Shown: piece after piece, positions 45,409 to 56,754 of the stretch
Numbering within the stretch: the stretch's first letter is position 1
How the letters are laid out: the number at the start of each line of letters is the position of its first letter
Origin: Sulfitobacter sp. OXR-159
Lineage (GTDB): Bacteria; Pseudomonadota; Alphaproteobacteria; Rhodobacterales; Rhodobacteraceae
Assembly: GCF_034377145.1 (NCBI RefSeq)
Contig: NZ_CP139707.1
Coordinates: 753,001-817,000, forward strand
Length of the DNA: 64,000 nucleotides
Direction of reading: 5' to 3'
The notes under the pieces: model-generated
The model's database searches: none
Seen by the model: the letters and a program-made list of their open reading frames with translations, nothing else
What the model was told of the DNA's origin: nothing
Position numbers and translations under genes: made by a program

Positions 45409-46680
45409 ATGACTGCGCCTGCCGCGACGGCTGATGCAGCGCTGGCCAAGGGGCTGCTGGCGGGGCTGGGCGGTACGCTGCCCCCTCGCCTAGGCGTTGC
45501 AGTCTCGGGCGGGGGCGATTCCATGGCTCTGCTGTCGCTGTTGCATGGGCTTTCGGCAGCGGCGGGCACAGATCTTGAAACCGTGACTGTCGACCATGGT
45601 CTGCGCCCCGAAGCCGCCGGAGAGGCCGCCTTCGTCGCGCGACGTGCCAGCGCTCTGGGCTTGTCGCATGAAACACTGCGCTGGCGGGGGTGGGACGGGC
45701 AAGGCAACCTGCAAAACGCGGCGCGTGAGGCGCGATATCGGCTGATGGCCGATTGGGCAGAGCGGCGCGGGCTGCCCTGCGTGGCGCTTGGCCATACGGC
45801 GGACGATCAGGCCGAAACGGTGCTGATGCGATTGGCCCGCCGGTCGGGGGTGGACGGCCTGTCGGCCATGGCGCCGCGCAGCAAGCGGCACGGCATCATA
45901 TGGCTGCGCCCGCTGCTTTTTGCCCGACGTGAGGCATTGCGAGGGCATCTGAGGCGCGCGGCCGTTGAGTGGGTCGACGACCCCAGCAACGATGACCCGC
46001 GTTTCGCCCGCATTCAAACCCGTCAAAGTCTTGCCGCCCTCGCGCCGCTTGGCATCGACGTAGAGGCCTTGGCCGAGGTGGCGCGCAACATGGCCACCGC
46101 CCGGGAGGCGCTGAAAAGCCAGACCGACAGAACGGCAGGCGATATTCTGCGCATGGAGGCGGGCGCACAGGTGATGCAGGCCGAGGGCTTTTTTGCCGCG
46201 CCCGAAGAGATCCGCCGCCGCTTGATGATTCATGCGCTTGGGCAGGTCAACGGCGGCACCTACCCCCCGCGCCGCGGCCCCGTGGCGGCCCTGATCGCGG
46301 GGTTGGCCGAGGGGCAGGCGGCCACGCTGGGGGGCTGTCAGGCGCTGCTTCGGCGCGGTGAAATCTGGGTCTTTCGGGAATATAACGCGGTGCGCGACCT
46401 GCGGGTGCCTGCGGATCAGCTTTGGGACCGGCGCTGGCGTGCGACGCCCCCAGAGGGGCTGCCGCAGGGCGCTGAATTGCGGGCCTTGGGGGCCGAGGGC
46501 CTTGCCCAATGCCCCGATTGGCGCCGCCTTGGGCGGCCCCGTGCTATGCTGTTGTCGACCCCGGCGATCTGGGAGGGCGCGCGCCTGCTTGCAGCGCCCC
46601 TTGCCGGGCTGGTCGAGAAATGGCATGTCCAGCGCGAAAGCGGCGCGGAATGCAACGAAACCGCGCCATTATCGCATTGA
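45409..46680 (+). CDS. tilS: tRNA(Ile)-lysidine synthetase TilS
   Basis: A 423-residue enzyme that converts C34 of tRNA-Ile(CAU) to lysidine. The PP-loop SGGGDS is at residues 33-38, followed by VTVDHGLRPEAAGEAAFV and ALGHTADDQAETVLMRLARRSG. The C-terminal part holds the tRNA-binding domains. It is in the usual tol-pal-tilS-ftsH order. It lies 6 nt after cpoB and is likely co-transcribed; about 100 nt separate it from ftsH. Confidence 0.93.
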   Translation: MTAPAATADAALAKGLLAGLGGTLPPRLGVAVSGGGDSMALLSLLHGLSAAAGTDLETVTVDHGLRPEAAGEAAFVARRASALGLSHETLRWRGWDGQGNLQNAAREARYRLMADWAERRGLPCVALGHTADDQAETVLMRLARRSGVDGLSAMAPRSKRHGIIWLRPLLFARREALRGHLRRAAVEWVDDPSNDDPRFARIQTRQSLAALAPLGIDVEALAEVARNMATAREALKSQTDRTAGDILRMEAGAQVMQAEGFFAAPEEIRRRLMIHALGQVNGGTYPPRRGPVAALIAGLAEGQAATLGGCQALLRRGEIWVFREYNAVRDLRVPADQLWDRRWRATPPEGLPQGAELRALGAEGLAQCPDWRRLGRPRAMLLSTPAIWEGARLLAAPLAGLVEKWHVQRESGAECNETAPLSH

Positions 46681-46781
46681 ACATGAGCGCATCATGTCTA
46701 TCTTAGTGTGGTGGTTGCCCGAACGGGCGCCCCTTGGGTCGCGGGACTTGCCCGCGGCCGTGTGAATTTAGGAGAATTCCC

Positions 46782-48698
<1,917 letters not shown>

Positions 48699-48717
48699 TC
48701 CGGCCTGCGACCCTATG

Positions 48718-48743
48718 AAAAACCCCGCTTCGGCGGGGTTTTT
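48718..48743 (+). terminator. strong terminator after ftsH
   Basis: An 11-bp perfect stem (48718-48728 with 48733-48743) has a TTCG tetraloop and runs into a T-run. It follows the ftsH stop by about 20 nt. Confidence 0.95.
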
Positions 48744-48846
48744 TCGTTTTGGGCTGACCCTTGGGCAATGGGCGGAATTTCCCCTATCGCTTCACAGCCG
48801 CCAGCGCGTTAGACAGGGGTGGAATTCCTAACCTGCCGGGGGTCTT

Positions 48847-49500
48847 ATGCGCCGCATCCTTTCTGCCCTTGCCGTTCTCTTTGCGGTTACTGGCGGTCCG
48901 GCTTGGGCCGATCCGCTAACCTACGCCGTGGCATTGGGCGGGCGTCAGTTGGGCACGTTGCAGTTCAACGGTCAAAGCCGGAACGCCGCGTTTTTGTTGT
49001 CTCTCAACAACGCTCCTTTCGGCATCAAGAACGGCAGCTTCAACGCGGTCACCCAATCTAACGGGAACACGGCCAGCTATCTGGGTGCGAACCGGGGCAG
49101 CGAGACGCGCGATATCGCGATTGACCGAACGGCGGGGCGGGTCACTTCGGTTGAAATCACGCCGTCTTCGGAAATGACGGAACTGTCGGATGCCAAAGCG
49201 GTGCCGCCCGGCGTTCTTTTCCCGCCTGAGCTTTTCGCCGCCCTTGCCACCGGCAATAGCTGCCCCTCTCCGCTGGCGCTCTACGATGGCCGCCGCGTGG
49301 TCCAAGTCGCGACCCAAGAGGTCCGTGAGGAAGGCCCTGCCGTGCATTGCGATATGTCTTACCGCGTTGTCATGGGGCCGGGCTATGTCTCTCCCTTTTA
49401 TCTAAAATCCTTCGGGATGGCGCTTGTCTATACCGCGGGCACCCTCACCAAGGCCTCATTGAGCGGTGGCGGATTTAAGGTGCATTTGATCCGACAGTGA
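48847..49500 (+). CDS. exported protein of DUF6134 type
   Basis: A 217-residue periplasmic protein with a signal peptide (residues 1-21, ending PAWA) and a beta-rich body, starting DPLTYAVALGGRQLGTLQFNG. The pattern GGRQLGTLQF near the N-terminus and GFKVHLIRQ at the C-terminus match what I recall of DUF6134, not verified. Two Cys (SCPSPLALYDG and HCDMSYRVV) could form a disulfide. Its function is unknown. The gene stands 150 nt after the ftsH terminator and 45 nt before a MOSC gene. Confidence 0.75.
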   Translation: MRRILSALAVLFAVTGGPAWADPLTYAVALGGRQLGTLQFNGQSRNAAFLLSLNNAPFGIKNGSFNAVTQSNGNTASYLGANRGSETRDIAIDRTAGRVTSVEITPSSEMTELSDAKAVPPGVLFPPELFAALATGNSCPSPLALYDGRRVVQVATQEVREEGPAVHCDMSYRVVMGPGYVSPFYLKSFGMALVYTAGTLTKASLSGGGFKVHLIRQ

Positions 49501-49545
49501 GCCTAGGGTTCAGCAGTCACCCAAACCACCCCGAAGGACCGCACG

Positions 49546-50130
49546 ATGCCCGAGCTACGCAAGACAGACCATGTCGCCGAAATCACTTGGCTGGGCATGG
49601 TCCCTCAGGATCGCGAAAACATCCGCTCGGTCGCGATGGATCAGGCGCGGGCGACCTATGCAGGCTTTGAGGGGGATTTCCACGCCGGGCTGACCCGTCC
49701 GGCCTGCGTCCGCGTGCGCAACCTGCATCCTAAGGGCACGGAAATTCGCAATACCCGCCAGTTGTCTATCCTCTCGGCCGAAGAGATGGCGCAGATTGCC
49801 GCCGCCATGGACCTGCCTGAGCTTGACCCGACCCTGCTGGGCGCGTCGATTATCCTCAAAGGCATCCCGGACTTTACGCTCGTCCCGCCCGGATCGCGGC
49901 TGCAAAACGCCCATGGCGCCACCTTGGTGGTGGATATCGAAAATGGCCCCTGCAATCTGCCCGCGCGTGAGATTGAGGTTGACGCCCCCGGCCATGGCAA
50001 GGGCTTCAAACCCGCCGCGCAGGGCAAACGCGGCGTGACCGCTTGGGTCGAGCGGGAAGGGCCGCTGGCCGTGGGCGACAGGTTGACGCTTTTCGTGCCG
50101 AACCAGCCCGTCTGGCCGCACCTCGGCTGA
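49546..50130 (+). CDS. MOSC domain-containing protein
   Basis: A 194-residue single-domain MOSC protein, related to the C-terminus of molybdenum-cofactor sulfurase. Landmarks are GFEGDFHAGLTRPACVRVRN, NTRQLSILSAEEMAQIA, and VVDIENGPCNLPAREIEV with the conserved Cys. MOSC proteins transfer sulfur to or use pterin-molybdenum cofactors, but the partner enzyme here is unknown. It precedes the C1 genes fhs and folD on the same strand, with a hairpin between. Confidence 0.86.
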   Translation: MPELRKTDHVAEITWLGMVPQDRENIRSVAMDQARATYAGFEGDFHAGLTRPACVRVRNLHPKGTEIRNTRQLSILSAEEMAQIAAAMDLPELDPTLLGASIILKGIPDFTLVPPGSRLQNAHGATLVVDIENGPCNLPAREIEVDAPGHGKGFKPAAQGKRGVTAWVEREGPLAVGDRLTLFVPNQPVWPHLG

Positions 50131-50168
50131 CCGCGCGCCGTTTCGCGATGCTTGAGTGTCGGAAACAC

Positions 50169-50185
50169 GGCCCCCCGTCGGGGCC
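50169..50185 (+). terminator. possible short terminator before fhs
   Basis: GGCCCC (50169-50174) pairs with GGGGCC (50180-50185) around CCGTC, followed by TTGTCG. The stem is only 6 bp, so it is a weak call. Confidence 0.45.
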
Positions 50186-50241
50186 TTGTCGCGCTATGGC
50201 TAAGGAATAAAAATCGCCACTAACGGCAACAGGGGATTCTC

Positions 50242-51918
50242 ATGGCTTTCAAAACCGACATTCAAATCGCCCGCGAAGCGGCGAAACGCCCTATCCAAGA
50301 GATCGGCGAAAAGCTGGGCATCTCCAGCGACGACCTGCTGCCCTATGGCCATGACAAGGCAAAGGTAAGCCAGACGTTCATCGATTCCGTCCAAGACCGG
50401 CCGAACGGCAAGTTGATCCTCGTCACCGCGATCAACCCCACGCCAGCGGGAGAGGGCAAAACCACCACCACTGTTGGGCTCGGCGATGGATTGAACCGGA
50501 TCGGCAAAAAGGCGGCGGTCTGCATCCGCGAAGCCTCCCTCGGGCCGAACTTTGGGATGAAGGGCGGGGCAGCAGGCGGCGGCTATGCCCAGATCGTGCC
50601 GATGGAAGAGATGAACCTCCATTTCACCGGCGACTTTCATGCCATCACCAGCGCTCACAACCTGCTGGCGGCGATGATCGACAATCACATCTACTGGGGG
50701 AACGAGCTTGAGATCGACACCCGCCGCGTCGTTTGGCGGCGCGTGGTCGACATGAACGACCGCGCCCTGCGCCAGATCACCGCATCCTTGGGCGGCGTGC
50801 CCAACGGTTTCCCGCGCGAGACGGGGTTCGACATCACCGTCGCTTCCGAGGTCATGGCGATCCTCTGCCTGTCCAAGAACCTCAGCGATCTGCAAGAGCG
50901 CCTCGGCGCGATGATCGTGGCCTACCGCCGCGACCGCAGCCCGGTCTATGCCCGCGACATCAAGGCGGATGGGGCCATGACTGTGCTCTTGAAAGACGCA
51001 ATGCAACCCAACCTCGTCCAAACGCTGGAGAATAACCCGGCCTTCGTGCATGGCGGCCCATTTGCCAATATCGCGCACGGCTGTAACTCGGTCATTGCCA
51101 CGACCACAGCGCTGAAACTGGCGGATTACGTGGTGACAGAGGCGGGCTTTGGTGCCGATCTCGGGGCCGAAAAATTCATGAACATCAAGTGCCGCAAGGC
51201 GGGGCTCGCGCCATCGGTGGTCGTGGTTGTGGCCACGGTGCGGGCGATGAAGATGAACGGCGGCGTGGCGAAAGCGGATCTCGGGACGGAAAATGTAGAG
51301 GCGGTGCAAAAAGGCTGCGCCAACCTTGGCCGCCATATCGAGAACGTAAAATCCTTTGGCGTGCCCGTGGTCGTGGCGATCAACCATTTCGTCACCGACA
51401 CCGACGCCGAAGTGGCCACGGTCAAAGACTATGTCGCGGCCCAAGGGGCCGAGGCGATCCTGTCGCGCCATTGGGAGTTGGGTTCCGAAGGCTCTGCCGA
51501 TCTTGCCACCCGCGTGGCCGAGATTGCCGATGGTGATCACGCGAACTTTGCCCCGCTCTATGCCGACGAGATGCCGCTTTTCGAAAAGATCGAGACCATC
51601 GCTAAACGCATCTACCGCGCCGACGAGGTGCTGGCCGATCAGAAGGTGCGCAATCAGTTGAAAGACTGGGAGGCACAGGGCTATGGCGACCTGCCAGTCT
51701 GCATGGCCAAGACCCAATACAGCTTCTCGACCGACCCCGATCTGCGCGGCGCGCCCACAGGCTTCGGCGTGCCCATCCGCGAGGTTCGGCTCTCGGCGGG
51801 GGCCGGGTTCGTTGTCGTGATTTGCGGAGAGATCATGACCATGCCGGGCCTGCCTCGGGTGCCATCTGCGGAGGCAATCAAGCTCAACGCCGATGGCGAT
51901 GTGGAGGGATTGTTCTAA
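50242..51918 (+). CDS. fhs: formate-tetrahydrofolate ligase
   Basis: A 558-residue enzyme that makes 10-formyl-THF from formate, THF and ATP, or runs backward to release formate and ATP. The nucleotide loop is [15 protein letters not shown] (about residues 66-80), followed by [20 protein letters not shown] and [16 protein letters not shown]. Together with folD 74 nt downstream it forms the one-carbon pathway segment that oxidises methylene-THF to formate, used by roseobacters for methyl groups from DMSP or methylamines. Length and motifs are full. Confidence 0.96.
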   Translation: MAFKTDIQIAREAAKRPIQEIGEKLGISSDDLLPYGHDKAKVSQTFIDSVQDRPNGKLILVTAINPTPAGEGKTTTTVGLGDGLNRIGKKAAVCIREASLGPNFGMKGGAAGGGYAQIVPMEEMNLHFTGDFHAITSAHNLLAAMIDNHIYWGNELEIDTRRVVWRRVVDMNDRALRQITASLGGVPNGFPRETGFDITVASEVMAILCLSKNLSDLQERLGAMIVAYRRDRSPVYARDIKADGAMTVLLKDAMQPNLVQTLENNPAFVHGGPFANIAHGCNSVIATTTALKLADYVVTEAGFGADLGAEKFMNIKCRKAGLAPSVVVVVATVRAMKMNGGVAKADLGTENVEAVQKGCANLGRHIENVKSFGVPVVVAINHFVTDTDAEVATVKDYVAAQGAEAILSRHWELGSEGSADLATRVAEIADGDHANFAPLYADEMPLFEKIETIAKRIYRADEVLADQKVRNQLKDWEAQGYGDLPVCMAKTQYSFSTDPDLRGAPTGFGVPIREVRLSAGAGFVVVICGEIMTMPGLPRVPSAEAIKLNADGDVEGLF

Positions 51919-51992
51919 GGCGGGTTGCAATGACCCGCCGTCGCGGTGATGTAGGGCGTGTTCAACCTGCAGCGAGCGAAAGTGAGACGGAT

Positions 51993-52883
51993 ATGGCAGC
52001 GACAATCATCGACGGCAAAGCCTTTGCAGCAACGGTGCGTGACAAGGTGGCGGGCCATGTCGCCCGGCTGACGACGGATCACGGCATCACGCCGGGCCTT
52101 GCCGTGGTGCTGGTGGGGGAAGACCCGGCAAGCCAGGTCTACGTCCGCTCCAAGGGCAAAATGACCCGCGAGGTCGGCATGAAATCGGTCGAACACAAGC
52201 TGCCCGCGACTGTGGATCAAGACGACCTGCTCAAGCTGATCGACGCGCTGAACAACGACCCCGAGATACACGGCATTCTCGTACAGCTTCCGCTTCCGGA
52301 TCATCTTGATGAAGCCCGCGTGGTCAATGCCGTCTCGCCCGCCAAGGACGTGGACGGTTTCCACATCTCCAACGTCGGGCTGCTGGGCACGGGGCAGAAA
52401 AGCATGGTGCCCTGCACCCCGCTTGGCTGCCTAATGATGCTGCGGGACCACCATGGGGATCTGTCGGGGATGAACGCGGTGGTTATCGGCCGCTCAAACA
52501 TCGTGGGTAAACCGATGGCGCAGTTGCTCTTGAAGGATAGCTGCACCGTGACCATCGCGCACAGCCGCACCCGCGACTTGCCAGAGGTGGTGCGCCGCGC
52601 CGATATCGTCGTCGCCGCCGTGGGGCGCCCCGAAATGGTGCCGGGCGATTGGATCAAAGAGGGCGCCACGGTGATCGACGTGGGCATCAACCGGATTGAG
52701 ACTGGCGAGAAAACCAAACTGGTCGGCGACGTGGATTTCGACAGTGCCAGCCAACGCGCCGGGGCCATCACCCCCGTGCCGGGCGGCGTCGGGCCAATGA
52801 CCATCGCTTGCCTGCTGGCCAATACGGTCACCGCCTGCTGCCGCGCCAACGGGTTGGAAGAACCCGAAGGGCTGACCGCCTAA
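51993..52883 (+). CDS. folD: methylene-THF dehydrogenase / methenyl-THF cyclohydrolase FolD
   Basis: A 296-residue bifunctional enzyme converting 5,10-methylene-THF to 10-formyl-THF with NADP+. Active-site Y50 and K54 are in [36 protein letters not shown] and [20 protein letters not shown] are the family signatures. The start at 51993 is chosen because [12 protein letters not shown] is the family N-terminus and GAGACGG precedes it. Its stop overlaps the stop of the convergent thioesterase gene by 4 nt. Confidence 0.96.
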   Translation: MAATIIDGKAFAATVRDKVAGHVARLTTDHGITPGLAVVLVGEDPASQVYVRSKGKMTREVGMKSVEHKLPATVDQDDLLKLIDALNNDPEIHGILVQLPLPDHLDEARVVNAVSPAKDVDGFHISNVGLLGTGQKSMVPCTPLGCLMMLRDHHGDLSGMNAVVIGRSNIVGKPMAQLLLKDSCTVTIAHSRTRDLPEVVRRADIVVAAVGRPEMVPGDWIKEGATVIDVGINRIETGEKTKLVGDVDFDSASQRAGAITPVPGGVGPMTIACLLANTVTACCRANGLEEPEGLTA

Positions 52884-53302
52884 GCGGCAGGCACAGGCAC
52901 GATGGTGCCCTGCAGGATGGCGATGAGCTTGGCCGCGCCATCCGTTTCCGCATGCACCTCTGCGGTCACCACGCAAAGCCGCCGGCCCGGTTTCACCACC
53001 CGGCCCGTGGCAATCAGCCGGTCCCCACGGGCGGGGGCCAGCAGGTTGATCTTGATCTCAGACGTGACGACATCAACCTCCGGCGGCAGCATGCTCAACG
53101 CTGCATAACCAGCCGCGGAATCGCCGATGGAAAATGTCAGTCCCGCATGGCCAAAACCCTGCTGCTGCATCGCGCCGGGCAGGACCGGTGCCGTGACCCG
53201 GACCAAACCGGGCTGCACGTCGATAATCTCCGCCCCCAAGGTTTGCATCATGGTCTGCTTGGCAAAGCTCTCCCGCACCCGGCGTTCAATCTGGTCCATC
53301 AT
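52880..53302 (-). CDS. PaaI-family thioesterase (140 aa)
   Basis: A 140-residue hotdog thioesterase. [20 protein letters not shown] is the central helix, and [23 protein letters not shown] follows. It hydrolyses phenylacetyl-like or other acyl-CoA; the substrate is unknown. It is coupled to pdeM upstream (ATGA overlap at 53299-53302). No phenylacetate genes are near. It is convergent with folD, sharing a 4-nt stop overlap. It is the third PaaI-type thioesterase in the window. Confidence 0.88.
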   Translation of the reverse strand: MMDQIERRVRESFAKQTMMQTLGAEIIDVQPGLVRVTAPVLPGAMQQQGFGHAGLTFSIGDSAAGYAALSMLPPEVDVVTSEIKINLLAPARGDRLIATGRVVKPGRRLCVVTAEVHAETDGAAKLIAILQGTIVPVPAA

Positions 53303-53970
53303 CGCGCCTTTCCGGGCATGGGGATCGCCACTGGTTGCGCGCCTGTCAGCACCGCGCAGGCTTCCGGCCCCATCAAATCACAAAGCACCCGCGACTGGCT
53401 GCGCAGCCCGCCGGTATAGGTGCCATATGCAGGCAGGATCAGCCGCTTGCTGTCAAACAGAAAGGCCGGACGCGAGATGCTGCGGCCCCGCGCACGGATC
53501 GATGCCTTAGGATGATAATGCCCCGACACCTCGCCCCGGCCCTCGCTCGCGGCGATATGCCGAAAGGTCAGCGGGCCGAGCGCTATCTCTCCCAAATGCG
53601 TGCCGCCCAAGCCTACGGGGCCGGGATCATGATTGCCCTCAATCCAATCCCACCGCCGTCCGGCTTGGAGGCCCAGTATCCACAACCGTTCTTCCTCCGG
53701 CAGCGCCTGCGCCGCGCCAAGGTCGTCGAAACTATCGCCAAGGCAGATCACATGCCGCGCCTGCGTAAAGGACAGATCCGCTGCCAGACGGTTCAACGTA
53801 TCGCGGGTCTCATAAGGCGGCAATGCCGACCCGCCGCGCCGCGCGATCCTTTCCGACTTGCCCAAATGAAGGTCGCTCACACAAAGCAAATCTCTTTCGC
53901 GCCACCAAAGCGCGCCAGAACCAAGCGCAGTCAGCCCCGCCCCGGCGAATGAAAACTTAAGTCCGTTCAT
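53299..53970 (-). CDS. pdeM: ligase-associated DNA damage response endonuclease PdeM
   Basis: A 223-residue metallophosphoesterase. Metal motifs are SDLHLGKSER, GDSFDDLG, GNHD and GHYHPKA, the order of the calcineurin-like family. This group is linked by genome context to a DNA ligase, an Lhr-like helicase and an exonuclease. Here the helicase is 285 nt upstream on the same strand, but no ligase or exonuclease gene is adjacent. The start sits in an AAAGGATGAA motif that recurs in the upstream gap. Confidence 0.9.
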   Translation of the reverse strand: MNGLKFSFAGAGLTALGSGALWWRERDLLCVSDLHLGKSERIARRGGSALPPYETRDTLNRLAADLSFTQARHVICLGDSFDDLGAAQALPEEERLWILGLQAGRRWDWIEGNHDPGPVGLGGTHLGEIALGPLTFRHIAASEGRGEVSGHYHPKASIRARGRSISRPAFLFDSKRLILPAYGTYTGGLRSQSRVLCDLMGPEACAVLTGAQPVAIPMPGKAR

Positions 53971-54218
53971 CCTTTGTTCATCGGAGATCGCTGCTGATTT
54001 GGCAAGGGGTCAAACGCGATTGTCAGAAGACCGGAAACGGCAGCGCAGTGGTATTTAAGAAAGGATGAAAGGTAGAAAACGCGCCCCGCAGCCGGGCGTT
54101 AACCTGACCGGAGACGCGCCTTCATCCTTTGCGGTCATCGGCTCCTCAGCCTGTACCGCGGGATCAACATGCGCGGCGTGGGTTAAAGAACTCTTAATAT
54201 CTTCATCCTTTTTTAAAT
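53966..54218. repeat. repeated 10-mer TTCATCCTTT and long imperfect inverted repeat
   Basis: TTCATCCTTT occurs at 53966-53975 (overlapping the pdeM start), 54121-54130 and 54202-54211, and its complement AAAGGATGAA at 54060-54069. The element 54053-54069 pairs with 54202-54218 over 17 positions, with one G-U pair in RNA. The space between helicase and pdeM holds this and no convincing gene. It could be an operator set, a small RNA or a leader structure. Confidence 0.5.
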
Positions 54219-54255
54219 ACCTTGCAGACCCTTTCCGCCCGCGAAACCTCGGTGT

Positions 54256-56709
54256 TCAACGCCTATCTCGCCAAGGCGGCTGATCCGAGGACGGCGGGGT
54301 GAGCTGCGCGAGGCCGGAGGCTTCCATCAGTCGTTCGGCTTCTTCCGCCAGCATGCGTTCCTGTCCAGCGCCTTCGACAGGCACACGGCCCATTTCCAGA
54401 AACAGCGGTGCAGCGAGCGGGCTTGCGCGGGTCAGTTTGCGGTGGGTGATGCGCCCGGCGATGCGGTCCAGCATCTCTTCGATCCTGCCGAAATCCACCA
54501 GACCACTCAAGGCTTCCTCGCGGGTGATGTCGAGCATCAGATGATCCGGCTCATAACGCTGCAACGTGTCGTAGAGGATATCGCTGGAAAAGGTCGTTTG
54601 TCGTCCGGATTTGCGTGTTTGGGGGCTGTTGCGTTCGATTAGCCCTGCGATGGTCGCCGCGGCCCGGAAGGTGCGTTTCATCACGGCATTGCCCGCAAGC
54701 CAACTGTCGAGACCCTCGTGCAGCACGCTGGGGTCGAGCAGCGGCGCGGGGTCGTCGACGGGGGAGAGGCCCCAGATGAGCGTGGCATAGTCTGTTGCTA
54801 CGAAGCCCAAGGGGCGCAGGCCGAGGTCTTCCATGCGTTTGGTCAGCAGAAGGCCCAGCGTTTGCTGACCGTTGCGGCCGGCAAAACCGTAGAAGACCGT
54901 TTGTTCGGCAAAGTCATGGGGAAAGCTTTCGACCAGCAGCGTGCCGGGCTGTGGCAATTGGCTGACCTCACGTTGCAAGGTCAGCCATTCAGCGGTGTGG
55001 CGCGGCAGTTCGGGCCAACTGTCTTGGGTGAACATCTGTTGCACGCGGGCCGAAAGCTGGGTGGAGGTGGCGAATTTCGTGCCTCCAAAGGTGGCCACCT
55101 TGGGCTTTTTTGCGGCGTTGCGGCTGACTTCGACAACGGTTTCGCGCAGGCCTTCGTAGCGGACGATCTGACCGCCGATTAGAAAGGTGTCGCCCTTGGT
55201 CAGCGTAGCGGCAAAGCCTTCTTCGATCTCCCCTAAGGGTTTGCCGCCGCGGTTGCGTTTCATGCGGACCTTCAGCTTATCGGTATCTTGGATCGTACCG
55301 ATGTTCATGCGGATGCGTTGGGCGGCGCGCGGGTCACGCAGTTGCCACTGGCCGTCGGGGCGTTGCAGCAGGCGTTGCCAGCGGTCGTAGGCGCGCAGGG
55401 CGTAGCCGCCGGTGGCACAGAAGTCGAGGCAGGCGTCGAAGTCGGCGCGGGACAGGGCGGCGTAGGCCCCGGCGGAACGGACCTGTGCGAAGAGGTCGTC
55501 AGCGTCAAAGGGGCCTGCGCAGGCGGCGATGAGGATATGTTGGCACAGCACATCGCGCGGGCCGGGGCCGCGCGGGTCGCCGTCGAGCGCGCCTTCGAGG
55601 ACAGCCTCCAGCGCGGCCACGCATTCGACCACCTCAAAGCGGTTGGCAGGCACCAAAAGCGCCTTGGAGGGCGCGTTGTAGCGGTGGTTGGCGCGGCCGA
55701 TGCGTTGGACCAGCCGCTTTACGTTTTTGGGGGCGCCGATCTGGATGATGAGATCGACGTCGCCCCAGTCGATGCCAAGATCAAGCGTGCCGGTGCAGAC
55801 GATGGCGCGCAGATCGCCGCGCACCATGGCGGCTTCGACCTTTTCGCGTTGGGCGCGATCCAAGCTCCCGTGGTGGATGGCGATCGGCAGGGCGTCTTCA
55901 TTGGCGAGCCAGAGGTTGTGAAAGAAAATCTCGGCCTGCGCGCGGGTGTTGTGAAAGATCAGCGTCGTCTTGTGTTGGCGCACTTGCTCAAGCACCGCTG
56001 GAATTGAATAGGCAGCGCCGCCCCCGGCCCAAGGCGGGGCTTCCTCGGTGTGCAGCATCTGGATGTCGGGGGCGGGGCCCGGATCGGCGAGCAGCACTTC
56101 GCAAGGGTCGGGGTGGCGGGCCATGAGGTGGGCGATGGCCGAAGGGTCTTCGACCGTGGCCGAGAGGCCCACCCGTTTGAGGCCGGGGCAGATGGCCTGC
56201 AACCGGGTGAGCGCCAGCATCAGCTGGTCGCCGCGTTTGCTTTCGGCGAGGGCGTGGATTTCATCGATCACCACCCGCTTGAGCCCGCGAAAGGTGCGGG
56301 CCGCGTCCTCGTAGGAAGTCAGCAGAGCGAGGCTTTCCGGCGTGGTCAGCAGGATATGCGGCGGGTCGGCGCGCTGGCGGCGGCGGCGCGATTGCGAGGT
56401 GTCGCCGGTGCGGTCTTCGATACGGATGGGCAGGCCCATTTCCTCAACCGGGCGGGTCAGGTTGCGTTTGATATCCGCAGCCAGCGCTTTGAGGGGGGAG
56501 ATGTAGAGCGTGTGCATCCCCTCGTGCTCTTGCTCGGCCAGATCAACGAGGGTGGGCAGAAAACCGGCCAGTGTTTTACCACCGCCTGTCGGCGCGATAA
56601 GCAGCAGGGCGGGGGCATCGGCACGGTCCAGCATTTCTTGCTGGTGCGGGTGCAGGGACCAGCCGTTCTGGGCAAACCAATCGGCGAATTTGGTGGGTAG
56701 GGCGCGCAT
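54256..56709 (-). CDS. ligase-associated DEXH-box helicase (Lhr-like)
   Basis: An 817-residue superfamily 2 helicase. Motif I is LIAPTGGGKTLAGFLP, motif Ia SPLKALAADIKRNL, motif II VVIDEIHALAESKRGDQL, motif III LSATVED, and motif VI QRIGRANHRY. The Lhr-type winged-helix and beta-barrel domain follows (about 400-800). The family is the helicase partner of the ligase-associated DNA damage response set, consistent with pdeM downstream. The start MRALPTKFADWF at 56709 is chosen; the ribosome site is weak. Confidence 0.92.
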   Translation of the reverse strand: MRALPTKFADWFAQNGWSLHPHQQEMLDRADAPALLLIAPTGGGKTLAGFLPTLVDLAEQEHEGMHTLYISPLKALAADIKRNLTRPVEEMGLPIRIEDRTGDTSQSRRRRQRADPPHILLTTPESLALLTSYEDAARTFRGLKRVVIDEIHALAESKRGDQLMLALTRLQAICPGLKRVGLSATVEDPSAIAHLMARHPDPCEVLLADPGPAPDIQMLHTEEAPPWAGGGAAYSIPAVLEQVRQHKTTLIFHNTRAQAEIFFHNLWLANEDALPIAIHHGSLDRAQREKVEAAMVRGDLRAIVCTGTLDLGIDWGDVDLIIQIGAPKNVKRLVQRIGRANHRYNAPSKALLVPANRFEVVECVAALEAVLEGALDGDPRGPGPRDVLCQHILIAACAGPFDADDLFAQVRSAGAYAALSRADFDACLDFCATGGYALRAYDRWQRLLQRPDGQWQLRDPRAAQRIRMNIGTIQDTDKLKVRMKRNRGGKPLGEIEEGFAATLTKGDTFLIGGQIVRYEGLRETVVEVSRNAAKKPKVATFGGTKFATSTQLSARVQQMFTQDSWPELPRHTAEWLTLQREVSQLPQPGTLLVESFPHDFAEQTVFYGFAGRNGQQTLGLLLTKRMEDLGLRPLGFVATDYATLIWGLSPVDDPAPLLDPSVLHEGLDSWLAGNAVMKRTFRAAATIAGLIERNSPQTRKSGRQTTFSSDILYDTLQRYEPDHLMLDITREEALSGLVDFGRIEEMLDRIAGRITHRKLTRASPLAAPLFLEMGRVPVEGAGQERMLAEEAERLMEASGLAQLTPPSSDQPPWRDRR

Positions 56710-56754
56710 GACACCCAATGTAGCATCGGCAGGGCGCGGTGCCAGCGGCTGGGG

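Noticed and set aside
46740..46756. CGCGGG/CCCGCG hairpin before the ftsH ribosome site as an RNA thermometer
   Set aside because: The stem does not include the ribosome site and no known thermometer motif is seen.
50200..52005. 601-codon minus-strand frame opposite fhs
   Set aside because: Antisense of a conserved enzyme with no domain; compositional shadow.
54065..54283. 72-codon plus-strand ORF in the gap before pdeM
   Set aside because: It has an AAAGG site, but its composition is not gene-like and it overlaps the end of the helicase gene. The repeats in the gap explain the sequence better.
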